Notes: generated by a model not told the origin, from the sequence alone. Shown: positions 18,227 to 27,976, numbered from the stretch's first letter. The stretch is DNA of 64,000 nucleotides from Aquabacterium commune (GCF_004362855.1 NZ_SNXW01000007.1:1-64000), one strand, 5' to 3'. Made by a program: numbers and translations.

Positions 18227-19321
18227 CTAGGCTGAGAAGAGGTTGACCACAGCTCCGCTACTGGTTGGCCCAGCCTCACCAAGCAACTCGTCAAGCAGAC
18301 GAGGCTGGACGCACATCTGCCGAGCGACTGCGACGCGAGGGATCCCAATAGAGTCATTGAGAACCTTTAGACCATCGGAAACAACTTCCGGCACCTCAAG
18401 CGCGAGTTCGCTATCTTCTGCCTCCATCAACGCCTCGCCATGGCGTTTGAGCGAGATAAAGCCCGCCCGAACTTGGTCGTCCGTGAACACGCCAAGTTGC
18501 CAACCGCGGTAAAGCAACGCTGCCTTCGAAACGCCCCACCGACGTTTCAGGTCAGCCATGTGTTCCCAATTTATGCGTGTCCTCCGTAGCGCTCGCGAGC
18601 TCTCAGCCAAGAACGAAGCCCTGGGCAACAGGAATGCACTGGCGAATCGATTAGCTTGACCTTCTGTAAGCCGATCGCCTGTCAGCACACCAATATGCAG
18701 AGCAAAATGCCCGAGCTCATGCGCTATACCAAAGCGTAGACGGCAAGCGGAACGACCTTCAGCATTTAGCGCAATCACGGGGCGACGGGATGCGAACGAA
18801 ACGGCATCCACCTCTTGTGCAAGCCCGCTGACTCGCATCACCACGGCTCCCGCGTTTTCTGCGACACGAGTGATGTTGCTGATAGGCCCCCAGCCCAGCC
18901 CCCACGATGCCCTGCACCTCTCAGCCCCCAGCTCAATAGCTTCATCGCTGACAGGGTCGGCCTCCTCGATCTGGTAGGTCGGAAAGTCAAGATAGTCCTC
19001 GAGCACACAGACAAGCCGCTTCAGCATTTCCCCGCGAGCCCTCGCGTACTGACGCAACGCTACCTTGGTGGTGAGCTGCTTTCTGAAATGGCATTGCTCC
19101 TCGGTCAAGGGCATAGGATCCACCTTCCGAAGGAACTCCGGAAGAATGCCAAAGGCCTCGACGAGGTCTCGCTCCAAAGACGAAGAGACCGGCTCGGCGC
19201 CGGTCTCAACTCGACTCAGGTACTGCTTTGACTTTCCTAGTCGTTCACCAAGGTCTGCCAACGACAGTCCGTTAAAGAGACGAGCCAGTCTGATATTCGA
19301 GCAGAGGATTTGATCGCTCAT
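18227..19321 (-). CDS. XRE-ImmA/IrrE family metalloprotease regulator
   Basis: This is a 364-residue two-domain protein. Residues 8-65 are an XRE HTH (NIRLARLFNGLSLADLGERL, then SKQYLSRVETG). Residues 140-260 form an ImmA/IrrE (DUF955) zinc-protease domain with the gluzincin motif in RFGIAHELGHFALHIG. In mobile elements, ImmA-type proteases cleave cognate repressors to induce excision; the fused form is also common in toxin-antitoxin-like loci. Its start overlaps the stop of the 203-residue unknown gene by 4 nt (ATGA), which implies one operon. Confidence 0.8.
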   Translation of the reverse strand: MSDQILCSNIRLARLFNGLSLADLGERLGKSKQYLSRVETGAEPVSSSLERDLVEAFGILPEFLRKVDPMPLTEEQCHFRKQLTTKVALRQYARARGEMLKRLVCVLEDYLDFPTYQIEEADPVSDEAIELGAERCRASWGLGWGPISNITRVAENAGAVVMRVSGLAQEVDAVSFASRRPVIALNAEGRSACRLRFGIAHELGHFALHIGVLTGDRLTEGQANRFASAFLLPRASFLAESSRALRRTRINWEHMADLKRRWGVSKAALLYRGWQLGVFTDDQVRAGFISLKRHGEALMEAEDSELALEVPEVVSDGLKVLNDSIGIPRVAVARQMCVQPRLLDELLGEAGPTSSGAVVNLFSA

Positions 19322-19929
19322 GGTCCAGCCGACGCGATGTCATCGCCAGCATCTGTACGCCGCTGCTTGATAGCGACCTGAGGCTTGGGAAGCTCGATTG
19401 GCTGAGGGAGAGATGGGGTCGCAACACCCATAGCCCGAACCCCCGTTGACGAGAACCAGCGACACACCACCTCGTCAGAGTTGGAGAACCCCAAAAGAAC
19501 CACTCGCGGATCGGCTGATTCGTTGGGCCCACGATCGATCACAAACACGAACCGCGCTGGCTCGCCGGCCGATGCTGCTTCGAGAAGCTGCATCTGATAA
19601 ACATGCGTCTCCAGAACAGCACGCTTCTTTGGTGCATCTGGATCATCATTGCTGAAACGGCAAGGGATGTCGTGAATAGAGAAAACGATGTCCTGGCCAC
19701 CGTTCATGACCTTGAGCCACGGATGATGCCCCGACAGGTACTCGTTCAGGATGCGCTGACGCTGCCGGCCAAACCGAGTTGAGCCACGCGTGTACGCGTT
19801 GTCGGTCTCCCTGTACAGATCATCTTCCGTAGAGAGCGCCTCTTCCAGCAGCCACGACGCAATAAGCCTGAGGTATTCCTCCTTCATCGCGGAAGGAAGC
19901 TGGCCGTCAGATGAATTCAGCACGAGCAT
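19318..19929 (-). CDS. Unknown 203-residue protein paired with the XRE-ImmA gene
   Basis: I do not recognise this 203-residue cytoplasmic protein. It begins MLVLNSSDGQLPSAMKEEYL at an ATG; a TTG lies further upstream in frame. The middle contains DIVFSIHDIPCRFSNDDP and RAVLETHVYQMQLLEA, a beta-rich pattern. It is the first gene of a two-gene operon with the XRE-ImmA metalloprotease, sharing an ATGA overlap. ImmA-containing pairs often consist of a toxin or substrate and its protease-regulator, so this may be the effector or the cleaved partner. Confidence 0.5.
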   Translation of the reverse strand: MLVLNSSDGQLPSAMKEEYLRLIASWLLEEALSTEDDLYRETDNAYTRGSTRFGRQRQRILNEYLSGHHPWLKVMNGGQDIVFSIHDIPCRFSNDDPDAPKKRAVLETHVYQMQLLEAASAGEPARFVFVIDRGPNESADPRVVLLGFSNSDEVVCRWFSSTGVRAMGVATPSLPQPIELPKPQVAIKQRRTDAGDDIASAGP

Positions 19930-19956
19930 TTTTGTGCAAGAAGAAGTGATCGTCAA

Positions 19957-20260
19957 CGCATTATGTGCGAAAACGTTCGTTCGTCAACCCCTGGGCCTTC
20001 ACTTCTCCTCCCCGTCTTCAATCCAGTGCGTATGTGGCTTCATCGGACCATCGCCGGCAACCTTGCAAGACAGTGGTGCGAGACACTGCAGTTGTTGACA
20101 AGGGCATAGCAAGGCCTAGACTAAACGCTTGATCTGAAAAGAAATTTGGCTTGTTGACACATCAAAGGTCAACACAAGCGCGCTGACCAAAGCCTCTGAG
20201 AAGATGTGACGGGGCGGCTGGGCACGATTTGATCGGTGCCCAGGCCTCAAGTCTCTGGCT
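19957..20260. other. Island/core boundary spacer without a recognisable gene
   Basis: This 304-bp spacer separates the accessory island from the efflux operon. I see no tRNA, no convincing intrinsic terminator and no long inverted or direct repeat that would mark an attachment site. AT content falls sharply to the right, so the composition change marks the boundary. Confidence 0.4.
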
Positions 20261-21646
20261 TCAGCGCGCCGCCTCAGGCACCCACGCCCAGCGGGCGCCG
20301 GTCTCCAGCTGCCAACGCCAGCGTGCACGCAGCGCCTCCAGCTCGGCGGTGGCCGCGGTTTGCTGCTGGTCCAGCCACTGGCGCTGCAGCAGCAACACCT
20401 CGCTGAGCGATCCCTCGCCCAGTTCGTAGCCCTTGCGCACGGCCAGTGCGGCCCGGCGGGTCTGCGCTTGCGCCTGTTCGGCCGCCTGCCAGACCTGCTG
20501 GCCCGAACGCCACTCGGCGCGCCACTGGGCCAGGCTGCGCTGCAGTTCTCGCCGCACCTCGCCTTCCTGCGCACGCGCTGCCTGCGCATCTGCCCACTGG
20601 GCTTGCGATTGCAGCGAGCGGGCCGCGCTGCCCAAGGGCCAGGACACGTTCACCCCGAGGATGCGCTCTGCGCCACTGCGCTCGCGCCCGAGTTGCACGC
20701 CCACGGTCGGGTCGGGCTGGCGCTCGGCTTCGGCCAGGCGGGCCTGGGCCTCGGCGGCATCGGCCTCCAGGCGCGCCAGGCGCCACTGCGGGTGGGCGTC
20801 CAGCCAGGTGGCTTCAAGGGCTTCAGACACAGTGACTGGCACGTCTTGCGGCGAAGGCACCGTGTCAGATGGCGTGCTGGCTTGTGGCAGAGACAGGGGC
20901 AGTGGCAGGCCCGGGTAGCGGCTGCGCCACACACCTTGGGCGGCCTGCCAGCGCTGCTGCGCCTGCAACCACTGCGACTGGGCCTGTGCCCGGCCGGCGT
21001 CCAGCAGCACCAGTTCCTGGCGCGCGGCATCCCCCAGGGCATGGCGACGCGTCGCGGCCTGGTGCTGCTGCTCCCACAGCCTGAGCTGGGCGGACAGCAG
21101 TTGCTCCTGGCGCGATGCCTGCAGCACACCGACGGCATCTTCGAGCCAGGTGCGTGCCAGCTCGTGCCAGGCCATGGCCAGTTGCGCGTCGGCACGCGCC
21201 TGCTGGCCTTGGCCTGCGGCCGACGCCGCTTCGGCTTTCGCCGGCAAGCGCAAGCCGCGCGACAGCCCCAGCGACCACTCGCGCGTGCGCACATCGCCGC
21301 TCGCGGGGCTGGCCGCGCCCACATCGGCACGGGCTTGGCGTTGCGCCCAGCTGGCCGAGGGCGTCCAGTCGTTGGGGTTGGCGACCACCGCCGCGCCGCG
21401 GGACCGTTCGGCCTGGTGGCGCTGCAGGGCCACGCGCCAGGCCGGTGAGCGTTGCAGGGCCTCGGTCACGGCGGCATCGGGCGGCAGCGCGTGGGTGTCC
21501 TCGGCATGGGCCTGGGCGGGCATGAACAGCAGCAGCAGGAGCACCGCCGCTGCGGCTGCGATCAGGGCCAGCACCGCCAGAACGCGGGTCAAGCGCAGCA
21601 GCGGGTCCATCGCTTGACCGAAGGCTCGGTCCAGACCTTGTTTCAT
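20261..21646 (-). CDS. Outer-membrane factor of heavy-metal RND efflux (CzcC/CusC-like)
   Basis: This 461-residue TolC-family protein begins MKQGLDRAFGQ. An N-terminal hydrophobic segment at about residues 20-45 (ALIAAAAAVLLLLLFMPAQA) serves as a signal peptide. The remainder is a long helical coiled-coil barrel with repeated Gln/Ala/Arg heptads (for example ALRARWRWQLE), typical of outer-membrane efflux channels. The start overlaps the stop of the RND pump gene as ATGA, so the three-gene order is adaptor, pump, channel. It exports metal ions across the outer membrane together with the pump. Confidence 0.85.
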   Translation of the reverse strand: MKQGLDRAFGQAMDPLLRLTRVLAVLALIAAAAAVLLLLLFMPAQAHAEDTHALPPDAAVTEALQRSPAWRVALQRHQAERSRGAAVVANPNDWTPSASWAQRQARADVGAASPASGDVRTREWSLGLSRGLRLPAKAEAASAAGQGQQARADAQLAMAWHELARTWLEDAVGVLQASRQEQLLSAQLRLWEQQHQAATRRHALGDAARQELVLLDAGRAQAQSQWLQAQQRWQAAQGVWRSRYPGLPLPLSLPQASTPSDTVPSPQDVPVTVSEALEATWLDAHPQWRLARLEADAAEAQARLAEAERQPDPTVGVQLGRERSGAERILGVNVSWPLGSAARSLQSQAQWADAQAARAQEGEVRRELQRSLAQWRAEWRSGQQVWQAAEQAQAQTRRAALAVRKGYELGEGSLSEVLLLQRQWLDQQQTAATAELEALRARWRWQLETGARWAWVPEAAR

Positions 21647-24600
21647 GCAGCCTCCTGTTGGCGCACACCGAATCGTTCGTAGGCCATGGGCAGCAGCAGC
21701 AGCGTCAAGGCCGTGGAACTGAGCAAGCCGCCCGTCACCACGATGGCCAAAGGCTTCTGGATTTCCGAGCCCGGCCCGGTGGCGAACAGCAGCGGGATCA
21801 AACCGCCCGCCGTGATGGCCGCCGTCATCAGCACCGGCCGCAGGCGGCGCTGGGCGCCCTCCCACACCGCTTCGCGGGGCGAGAGGCCCTCTTCGATCAA
21901 CTGGTTGAAGTAACTCACCATCACCACGCCATTGAGCACCGCGATGCCCAGCAACGCGATGAAGCCCACCGAGGCCGGCACCGAGAGGTACTCGCCCGTG
22001 ACGGCCAGCGCCGCGATGCCACCGATCAGCGCCAGCGGCACGTTGGACAGCACCAGCGCCGCCTGGCGCACCGAACCGAAGGTCGAAAACAGCAGGAAGA
22101 AGATCAGCAGCAAGGCCACCGGCACCACCAGGCCCAGGCGCTGGGCAGCGCGCTGCTGGTTCTCGAACTGGCCGCCCCAGGTGATGCGGTAGCCCTCGGC
22201 CAGGGGCACGGCCTGCGTCACCTTGGCACGGGCTTCTTCGACGAAACCGACCAGGTCGCGGCCACGCACATTGGTCTGCACCACCACGTAACGCTGGGCC
22301 TGTTCCCGGTCGATTTTGACGGGGCCGTCGGTGCGCGTGAGGCGCGCCACCGTGGACAGCGGCAACGATTGCCCGTCGGGCGTGACGATGCGCAGGGCCT
22401 CGAAATCCGCGGGCGACTGGCGCAGTTTCTCGCTGCCGCGGATCACCAGCGGCGTGCGCCGGCCTGGCTCTTGGATCAGGCCGATGGGCTGACCCTCGAC
22501 CCAGCGGCGCAAGTCGGCCTGGATGTCCTGGGCGTGCAGGCCCAAGCGGCCCGCGGCCTGGCGGTCGATCTGAACCTGCAGGTAGGCCACGCCGTCGTTG
22601 CGCAGCGTGAGCGTGTCGGTCGCACCGGGGATCTGCGCGATCAGGGCCTCGACTTTCAGCGCCATGGCGTTGAGCTCACTCAGGCTCGTGCCGTAGATCT
22701 TGACGGCGACGTCTCCGCGCACACCGGTCAGCATCTCCGAGACGCGCATGTCGATGGGTTGGGTGAAAGTGGAATCCACCCCGGGGAAGCTCTCCATGAC
22801 CTCGCGCAGTTGGCCGATCAGCCATTCCTTGTCGGGGTTGCGCCAGGTGTCGTGCGGTTTGAGCACGAGGAAGGTGTCGGTCTGGTTCAAGCCCATCGGG
22901 TCCAGGCCGAGCTCGTCGGCACCGCTGCGCGCGACGATGCCTTGCACCTCGGGCACGCGCTTCAAGATCTCTTGTTGCACGCGCAGGTCCACGGCGGCGG
23001 TGGCGTCCAGGCCGATGGACGGCAGCTTCTCCAGCTGCAGGATGAGGTCGCCTTCGTCCAGCGTGGGCATGAAGGTCTTGCCGACCTGCGTGAACAGCAG
23101 CACCGCGCCGAGCAAGGCCGCGCCGGCACCGCCCATCAGGGCTTTGGGGTGGGCCAGCGCCCAGCGCAGCATGGGCAGGTAGCCCGCATGCAGCTTGCGC
23201 ATCAGCCAGGGCTCTTGCGTGTGGCCCGCTTTGAGCAGCCACGAGGCCAGTACCGGCACCAGGCTCAGCGACAGCAGCAGCGACACACCGAGCGCGAACA
23301 CGATGGTCAGTGCCACAGGCCCGAACAGCTTGCCCTCCAGCCCTTCCAGGCTGAGCAGCGGCAGGAACACGATGATGATGATGGCGATGCCCGAGGTGAC
23401 CGGCATGACCACCTCGCGGGCCGCGCGCGCCACCACCTGCAGCATGGGGTGCTTGGCGGCATCGCCCCGGGCCAGGTGGGCCTCGACGTTCTCGACCACC
23501 ACCACGGCGCCATCGACCAGCATGCCAATCGCAATGGCCAGACCGCCCAGGCTCATGAGGTTGGCCGACAGGCCGAACCAGCGCATCAGCACGAAGGTGC
23601 CCAAGGCCGCCAGCGGCAGCATCAGCGCCACCACCAGGGCCGGACGCACCTGCCCCAGGAAGGCCAGCAGCAGCAGCACCACCAGCACCACGGCCTCCAG
23701 CAAGGCCTTGCCCACGGTGAAGACGGCGCGGTCCACCAGCTTGCTGCGGTCGTAGAACACGTCGATGACCGTGCCCTTGGGCAGCGTGGGCTGCAGCGTC
23801 TCCAGGCGCGCCTTGACGCCGGCCACCACCTCGCGGGCGTTGGCGCCACGCAAGCCCAGCACCAGCCCTTGAACCGCCTCGGCCTTGCCGTCTTTCGTGA
23901 CGGCACCGTAGCGCGTCAGCTCGCCGAAGCGCACCTCGGCCACATCGGCCACCCGCGTGACGCGGCCGGCTTCGCTGCGCACCACCGTGTTGCGCACATC
24001 GTCGAGCGTTTGCAGCGCACCCTCGGCCCGCACGATCAAGGCTTCTTCACCCTGCGTCAGGCGGCCGGCACCGTCGTTGCGGTGGGTGGTCACGATGGCT
24101 TCTTGCAGCTGGTTGAGGCTCACGCCCTGCGCCTGCAGCGCGGCCGGGTCGGGCACGACCTCGAAGGTGCGCACGCGGCCGCCCAGGCTGTTGACGTCGG
24201 CCACGCCGGGGATCGTGCGCAGCGCGGGCCGGATCACCCAGTCGAGCAGGCGGCGGCGCTCTTCCAGCGTCTGCGGGCCCTCGATGGTGAACATGAACAT
24301 CTCGCCCAAGGGCGTGGTGATGGGTGCCATGCCGCCCGAGGCCGTGTCGGGCAGGTCTTTCATGACGCCGCTCAGGCGCTCGTTGACCTGCTGGCGGGCC
24401 CAGTAGATGTCGGTGCCGTCCTCGAAGTCCAGGGTGATGTCGGCCAGCGCGTACTTCGAGGTCGAGCGCAGCATCTTTTGCTTGGGGATGCCCAGCAGCT
24501 CCTGCTCGATGGGCACGGTGATGCGGGTCTCGACCTCTTCGGGCGTGAGGCCCGGCGCCTTGACGATGACCTTGACCTGCGTGCCCGACACATCGGGGAA

Positions 24601-24711
24601 GGCGTCGATGGGCAGCTTGGTCCAGGCGAACACGCCCGCGCCGGCCAGCATGATGACCAGGATCAGCGTCAGCAGGCGCTGGCGCAGGGAAAACTCGATG
24701 AGTGCGTTCAC
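21643..24711 (-). CDS. Heavy-metal RND efflux pump (CzcA/CusA family)
   Basis: This 1,022-residue inner-membrane RND transporter is proton driven and exports metal from periplasm or cytoplasm. The N-terminus begins MNALIEFSLRQRLLTLILV, a first transmembrane helix typical of HME-RND pumps. The TM4 signature reads LAIAIGMLVDGAVVVVENVE, which carries VDGAVVVVEN but lacks the DFG acid of the CzcA (HME1) signature. It is also not the VDAAIVMIEN of Cu/Ag CusA. The substrate is therefore likely a divalent metal, but the exact ion is uncertain. The stop overlaps the channel gene start, and the adaptor gene ends 16 bp upstream. Confidence 0.9.
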   Translation of the reverse strand: MNALIEFSLRQRLLTLILVIMLAGAGVFAWTKLPIDAFPDVSGTQVKVIVKAPGLTPEEVETRITVPIEQELLGIPKQKMLRSTSKYALADITLDFEDGTDIYWARQQVNERLSGVMKDLPDTASGGMAPITTPLGEMFMFTIEGPQTLEERRRLLDWVIRPALRTIPGVADVNSLGGRVRTFEVVPDPAALQAQGVSLNQLQEAIVTTHRNDGAGRLTQGEEALIVRAEGALQTLDDVRNTVVRSEAGRVTRVADVAEVRFGELTRYGAVTKDGKAEAVQGLVLGLRGANAREVVAGVKARLETLQPTLPKGTVIDVFYDRSKLVDRAVFTVGKALLEAVVLVVLLLLAFLGQVRPALVVALMLPLAALGTFVLMRWFGLSANLMSLGGLAIAIGMLVDGAVVVVENVEAHLARGDAAKHPMLQVVARAAREVVMPVTSGIAIIIIVFLPLLSLEGLEGKLFGPVALTIVFALGVSLLLSLSLVPVLASWLLKAGHTQEPWLMRKLHAGYLPMLRWALAHPKALMGGAGAALLGAVLLFTQVGKTFMPTLDEGDLILQLEKLPSIGLDATAAVDLRVQQEILKRVPEVQGIVARSGADELGLDPMGLNQTDTFLVLKPHDTWRNPDKEWLIGQLREVMESFPGVDSTFTQPIDMRVSEMLTGVRGDVAVKIYGTSLSELNAMALKVEALIAQIPGATDTLTLRNDGVAYLQVQIDRQAAGRLGLHAQDIQADLRRWVEGQPIGLIQEPGRRTPLVIRGSEKLRQSPADFEALRIVTPDGQSLPLSTVARLTRTDGPVKIDREQAQRYVVVQTNVRGRDLVGFVEEARAKVTQAVPLAEGYRITWGGQFENQQRAAQRLGLVVPVALLLIFFLLFSTFGSVRQAALVLSNVPLALIGGIAALAVTGEYLSVPASVGFIALLGIAVLNGVVMVSYFNQLIEEGLSPREAVWEGAQRRLRPVLMTAAITAGGLIPLLFATGPGSEIQKPLAIVVTGGLLSSTALTLLLLPMAYERFGVRQQEAA

Positions 24712-24727
24712 AAAGGGCTCCCGCGGC

Positions 24728-25867
24728 TCAAGGCTTGACCAGCGCCTTGAGCGCAGCGGTGCCCCGGGTCACGATGCGCAAAGGTGCCGCACCGGCAGAG
24801 GTGTCGGGCAAGCCCTGCACGACCATGTCGCTGCCCTGGCGCCCCAGCGTCTTCACCTTCTGCAAGCGGTAGCGCCCCGGCGCTTCTTCGATGAACACGG
24901 CCTGCTCGCCCGACGCCGTCAGCGTCACGATGGCCGACTCGGGCAAGCGAGGCGCCATGGCGGCCGATTGCAAGCGGGCCTGGACCCATTGACCGGGACG
25001 CAGGCTGCCCGACGCCGTCTGGCGCAGGCGGGCGCGCACGGTCACGCTCTGGGTGCGCTCGTCGAGCAAGGGCGCGATGGACACCACCGTGGCCACCAAC
25101 TCGCCCGAGCCCGGCGCAGCGCTGCCGCCAGCCAGCAGCACCTGCACGGTCTGGCCCGCCTGCAGCCCCTGAGCCTGCTGCACCGGCACCTGCAATTCGA
25201 CCGACAGCTCCTGCAGGTTGGCCAGCTTGAGCAGCGGCGCCGCTTCCTCGACGCGCTGGCCGACGCTGACCATCAGCTCGGCCACCTGGCCGCTCATGGG
25301 CGCCACCAGTGTGATCTCGCCGTTGGGCGACACCTGGGCCGAGCCCAAAGCCTGGCCGACGGCCTGCTGTTGCTGCTGCGCCGTCAAGCGCGCCACGCGG
25401 GCCTGGGTGCGGCTCTGGTCCAGGCGCGATTGCGCGATCAGGCCTTCGGACATCAACTGTTCGTCGCGCTTCAAGCTGCGCTCGGCCAGCTCGTGCTGGC
25501 TGCCGGCCTGCAAGGCGTCGCGGCGCAAAGCCTGGGCCTGGGTGCTGCGCAAGCGCACCAGCCACTGGCCCTGGCGAACCTGGGCACCGGTGTCGGCCTG
25601 GATGGCCGTGACCAGGCCCGACACGGGTGCGGCGAGCACCTGCTGCTGCTGGGCTGGCAAACGCAGCTGCGCAGGCACCGTCAAGCCACCTTGGGCCGAC
25701 TGGGACAAGGGCACAGAGGTCACCCCGAGCGCGGCCACCTGCTGGGCCGTGAGATTCAGCCCCTCGGCCGGCGCTGCGGCACCCGCACTGACGGCGACAC
25801 AGGCCAGCACCGAGGCCAGGCCCTGACCGAAACGCTGCCGCACACCCTGGCTCAACTTGGAAAACAT
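24728..25867 (-). CDS. Periplasmic adaptor (membrane fusion protein) of metal RND efflux
   Basis: This 379-residue protein is the CzcB/CusB-like adaptor that links pump and outer-membrane channel. It opens with a signal peptide (residues 1-30, ACVAVSAGAAAPAEG) and has lipoyl-like half-motifs (APVSGLVTAIQADTGAQVRQ near residue 85 and LVAPMSGQVAELMVSVGQRV near 190). An alpha-helical hairpin lies between them and a beta-barrel domain follows. It has no extra N-terminal metal-binding extension. It is the first gene of the operon, divergent from the two-component pair, whose regulator probably controls it. Confidence 0.85.
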   Translation of the reverse strand: MFSKLSQGVRQRFGQGLASVLACVAVSAGAAAPAEGLNLTAQQVAALGVTSVPLSQSAQGGLTVPAQLRLPAQQQQVLAAPVSGLVTAIQADTGAQVRQGQWLVRLRSTQAQALRRDALQAGSQHELAERSLKRDEQLMSEGLIAQSRLDQSRTQARVARLTAQQQQQAVGQALGSAQVSPNGEITLVAPMSGQVAELMVSVGQRVEEAAPLLKLANLQELSVELQVPVQQAQGLQAGQTVQVLLAGGSAAPGSGELVATVVSIAPLLDERTQSVTVRARLRQTASGSLRPGQWVQARLQSAAMAPRLPESAIVTLTASGEQAVFIEEAPGRYRLQKVKTLGRQGSDMVVQGLPDTSAGAAPLRIVTRGTAALKALVKP

Positions 25868-25960
25868 CGGCTCACCTTTTCATGGATCGCTCACAGTGTC
25901 GCGCTGCAACATGAAGCCAAGCTGAACACGGCGGGCAGGCCCCCATGCTAACGTTTGGAC

Positions 25961-26629
25961 ATGAAATTGCTCCTGCTGGAAGACGACCCGATCCTGGGCG
26001 AAGGCCTGCGCGATTTCCTGCGTGCCGAGGGCCACACGGTGGACTGGGCCCAACGCCTGCTCGATGCCCGCTGCCTGGTGGGCGAACACCACGACGCCCT
26101 GCTGGTGGACTGGCATCTGCCCGACGGCTCCGGCCTGGACTGGGTGCGCAGCCTGAGGCGCCAGAACGACACGCGCCCCATCCTGATGCTGACCGCGCGC
26201 GACCTGCTCAAGGACCGCATCACCGGCCTGGAATCGGGCGCAGACGACTACCTCGTCAAACCCTTCGAGCCCGAGGAGCTGCTCGCGCGCCTGCACGCCG
26301 TGCACCGCCGCGCCGCCGGCGCCCCCAGCGGCCGCAAACGCGTGGGCGACATCGAGATCGACCTGCAAGCCCGCAGCGTGTGGCTGCGCCAGCACGAACG
26401 GCTGGACCGCGTCGAGCTCACCGCGCGCGAATGGCAGCTGCTGGAAGCGCTGGTCAACCGCAGCGGCCGCATCGTCGAGAAGGCCGCGCTGGAAGGGCTG
26501 GTCGGCGGCGATGGCAACGCGCAGAGCAACGTCATCGAGGTGCACATCGCCAACCTGCGTCGCAAGCTCGGACGCAGCCTGATCGAAACCGTGCGCGGCC
26601 TGGGCTACCGCATCCCCTCCGAAGCATGA
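25961..26629 (+). CDS. OmpR/PhoB-type response regulator
   Basis: This is a 222-residue DNA-binding regulator. The N-terminal receiver has acidic residues in LLLEDDPILGEGL, the phospho-acceptor Asp in ALLVDWHLPDGSG and Lys in DDYLVKPFEPEE. A winged-helix trans_reg_C domain follows, ending VHIANLRRKLGRSLIETVRG. I placed the start at ATG 25961 (MKLLLLEDD); an in-frame TTG lies 6 nt upstream. It overlaps the histidine kinase start by ATGA. The divergent metal-efflux operon lies 93 bp away, so metal-responsive activation of efflux is the likely job. Confidence 0.85.
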   Translation: MKLLLLEDDPILGEGLRDFLRAEGHTVDWAQRLLDARCLVGEHHDALLVDWHLPDGSGLDWVRSLRRQNDTRPILMLTARDLLKDRITGLESGADDYLVKPFEPEELLARLHAVHRRAAGAPSGRKRVGDIEIDLQARSVWLRQHERLDRVELTAREWQLLEALVNRSGRIVEKAALEGLVGGDGNAQSNVIEVHIANLRRKLGRSLIETVRGLGYRIPSEA

Positions 26630-27954
26630 GCGCGATGAGCGCCCGCGCCCTGCCCTCCATCCGCCAGCGCCTGAGCCGCGTGCTGGGCGGCATCGCCATC
26701 GTCTGGGGACTGGGCATGACCGCGGGCGTCGGCCTGCTGACGCACGAGGTGCTCGACGACCTGCTGGACGGCGCCTTGCGCGAATCGGCCGAAATCCTCT
26801 ACGGCCTGGTCGCCGTGGCCGACCGCGACAGCAACCCGCCCGCCGAGGGGATGCTGCCCGCCCCACCGCACCAGGAAAACCTGGTCTGGCAGCTGGTGGA
26901 CACGCAAGGCCGCGTGGTGCTGAGATCGCACAAGGCGCCCGAATCCCGCCTGACCGAGCGCCAGACCGAAGGCTTCACCGACGAAGCCCTGGGCCTGTGG
27001 CACGTCTTCACCTTGCCCATGCGCAACGGCCACAGCGTGCTGCACGTGGCGCAGCGCGAAGACACCCGCCGGGCCACGATGTGGCTGGCCATGGGCAGCT
27101 CGGTCGGCCTGACCCTGCTGCTCGGCCTGTGCGCCGCCTGGTGGCTCAACCGCGGCCTGCGCCGCGAACTGCAGCCCCTGCTCGACCTTTCCAGCGAAGT
27201 CGCCCAGCTGGAGCCCCTGCACCCACATACCCAGGGCTTGGCCACCACCCGCACCGAACTGCAACCCCTGGTGGACGCCATCGAGGGCCTGACCCAGCGC
27301 CTGGCCCAGCGCGTGGCGCACGAACGCGCCCTGGCCGCCCACGCGGCCCACGCCCTGCGCACCCCGCTGGCCGGCATGGACGCCCAACTGGCCGTGGCGC
27401 TCAAGGAAGCGCCGCCCCAGCTGCAACCGCGCCTGACCCAGACGCGCGAAGCCGCCGCCCGCCTGCGCCGGGTCGTCACCGCCCTCATCACCCTGTTCCG
27501 CACCGGCGGCGAGCTGCAATGGCAAGACACCTCCGTGTCGGCCCTGCTGCAGCGCCTGCCCCTGCAAGATGCGGTCGTGGAGGCCAGCGGCACCGACATC
27601 CTGCCCTGCGACCCCGACCTGCTGAGCGCCGCCCTCTCCAACCTGCTGGACAACTCGGTGCGGCACGGCGCGCGGCGCATCCACGTCCACGCCAGCCTGG
27701 ACGACGCTCAGGTGCGGCTCACGCTGCGCGACAACGGCAGCGGCATCTCCGCAGAACAGCGCGAACGGCTGCAACAAGCGCTCGACGCGCAAGGTCCGCA
27801 AGAAGGCTTGGGCCTGGGCCTCACCCTGGCCGACATGGTCGCCCGCACCCACGGCGGGCGCCTGCAGCTCCTGGCGCCTGAGCTGTCAGACCCGGCCGTG
27901 CCCGGTGCGGCCATCGCGCTGCACTGGCCTGTGCACACGCCTGACGAGGCCTGA
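26626..27954 (+). CDS. Sensor histidine kinase of the metal-efflux two-component pair
   Basis: This 442-residue membrane kinase resembles the QseC/CusS group. A first transmembrane helix sits at residues 15-40 (LGGIAIVWGLGMTAGVGLL), followed by a periplasmic loop of about 110 residues and a second helix (MGSSVGLTLLLGLCAAWWL). The phospho-acceptor His is in HAAHALRTPLAG. The ATP-binding motifs read NLLDNSVRHGARR, LRDNGSGIS and GLGLGLTLADMV. Its start overlaps the regulator stop (ATGA), giving translational coupling. Confidence 0.85.
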   Translation: MSAMSARALPSIRQRLSRVLGGIAIVWGLGMTAGVGLLTHEVLDDLLDGALRESAEILYGLVAVADRDSNPPAEGMLPAPPHQENLVWQLVDTQGRVVLRSHKAPESRLTERQTEGFTDEALGLWHVFTLPMRNGHSVLHVAQREDTRRATMWLAMGSSVGLTLLLGLCAAWWLNRGLRRELQPLLDLSSEVAQLEPLHPHTQGLATTRTELQPLVDAIEGLTQRLAQRVAHERALAAHAAHALRTPLAGMDAQLAVALKEAPPQLQPRLTQTREAAARLRRVVTALITLFRTGGELQWQDTSVSALLQRLPLQDAVVEASGTDILPCDPDLLSAALSNLLDNSVRHGARRIHVHASLDDAQVRLTLRDNGSGISAEQRERLQQALDAQGPQEGLGLGLTLADMVARTHGGRLQLLAPELSDPAVPGAAIALHWPVHTPDEA

Positions 27955-27976
27955 GCGCGCCCGAGGGGCAGCCTCA

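Noticed and set aside
19957-20260. Attachment site at the right edge of the island
   Set aside because: No direct repeat matching the left part was found by reading and no tRNA is present.
21658-24738. Long reading frame of about 1,026 codons opposite the RND pump gene
   Set aside because: It is His/Gln/Arg-rich and has no conserved motif; it is the antisense shadow of the pump gene caused by high GC at third positions.
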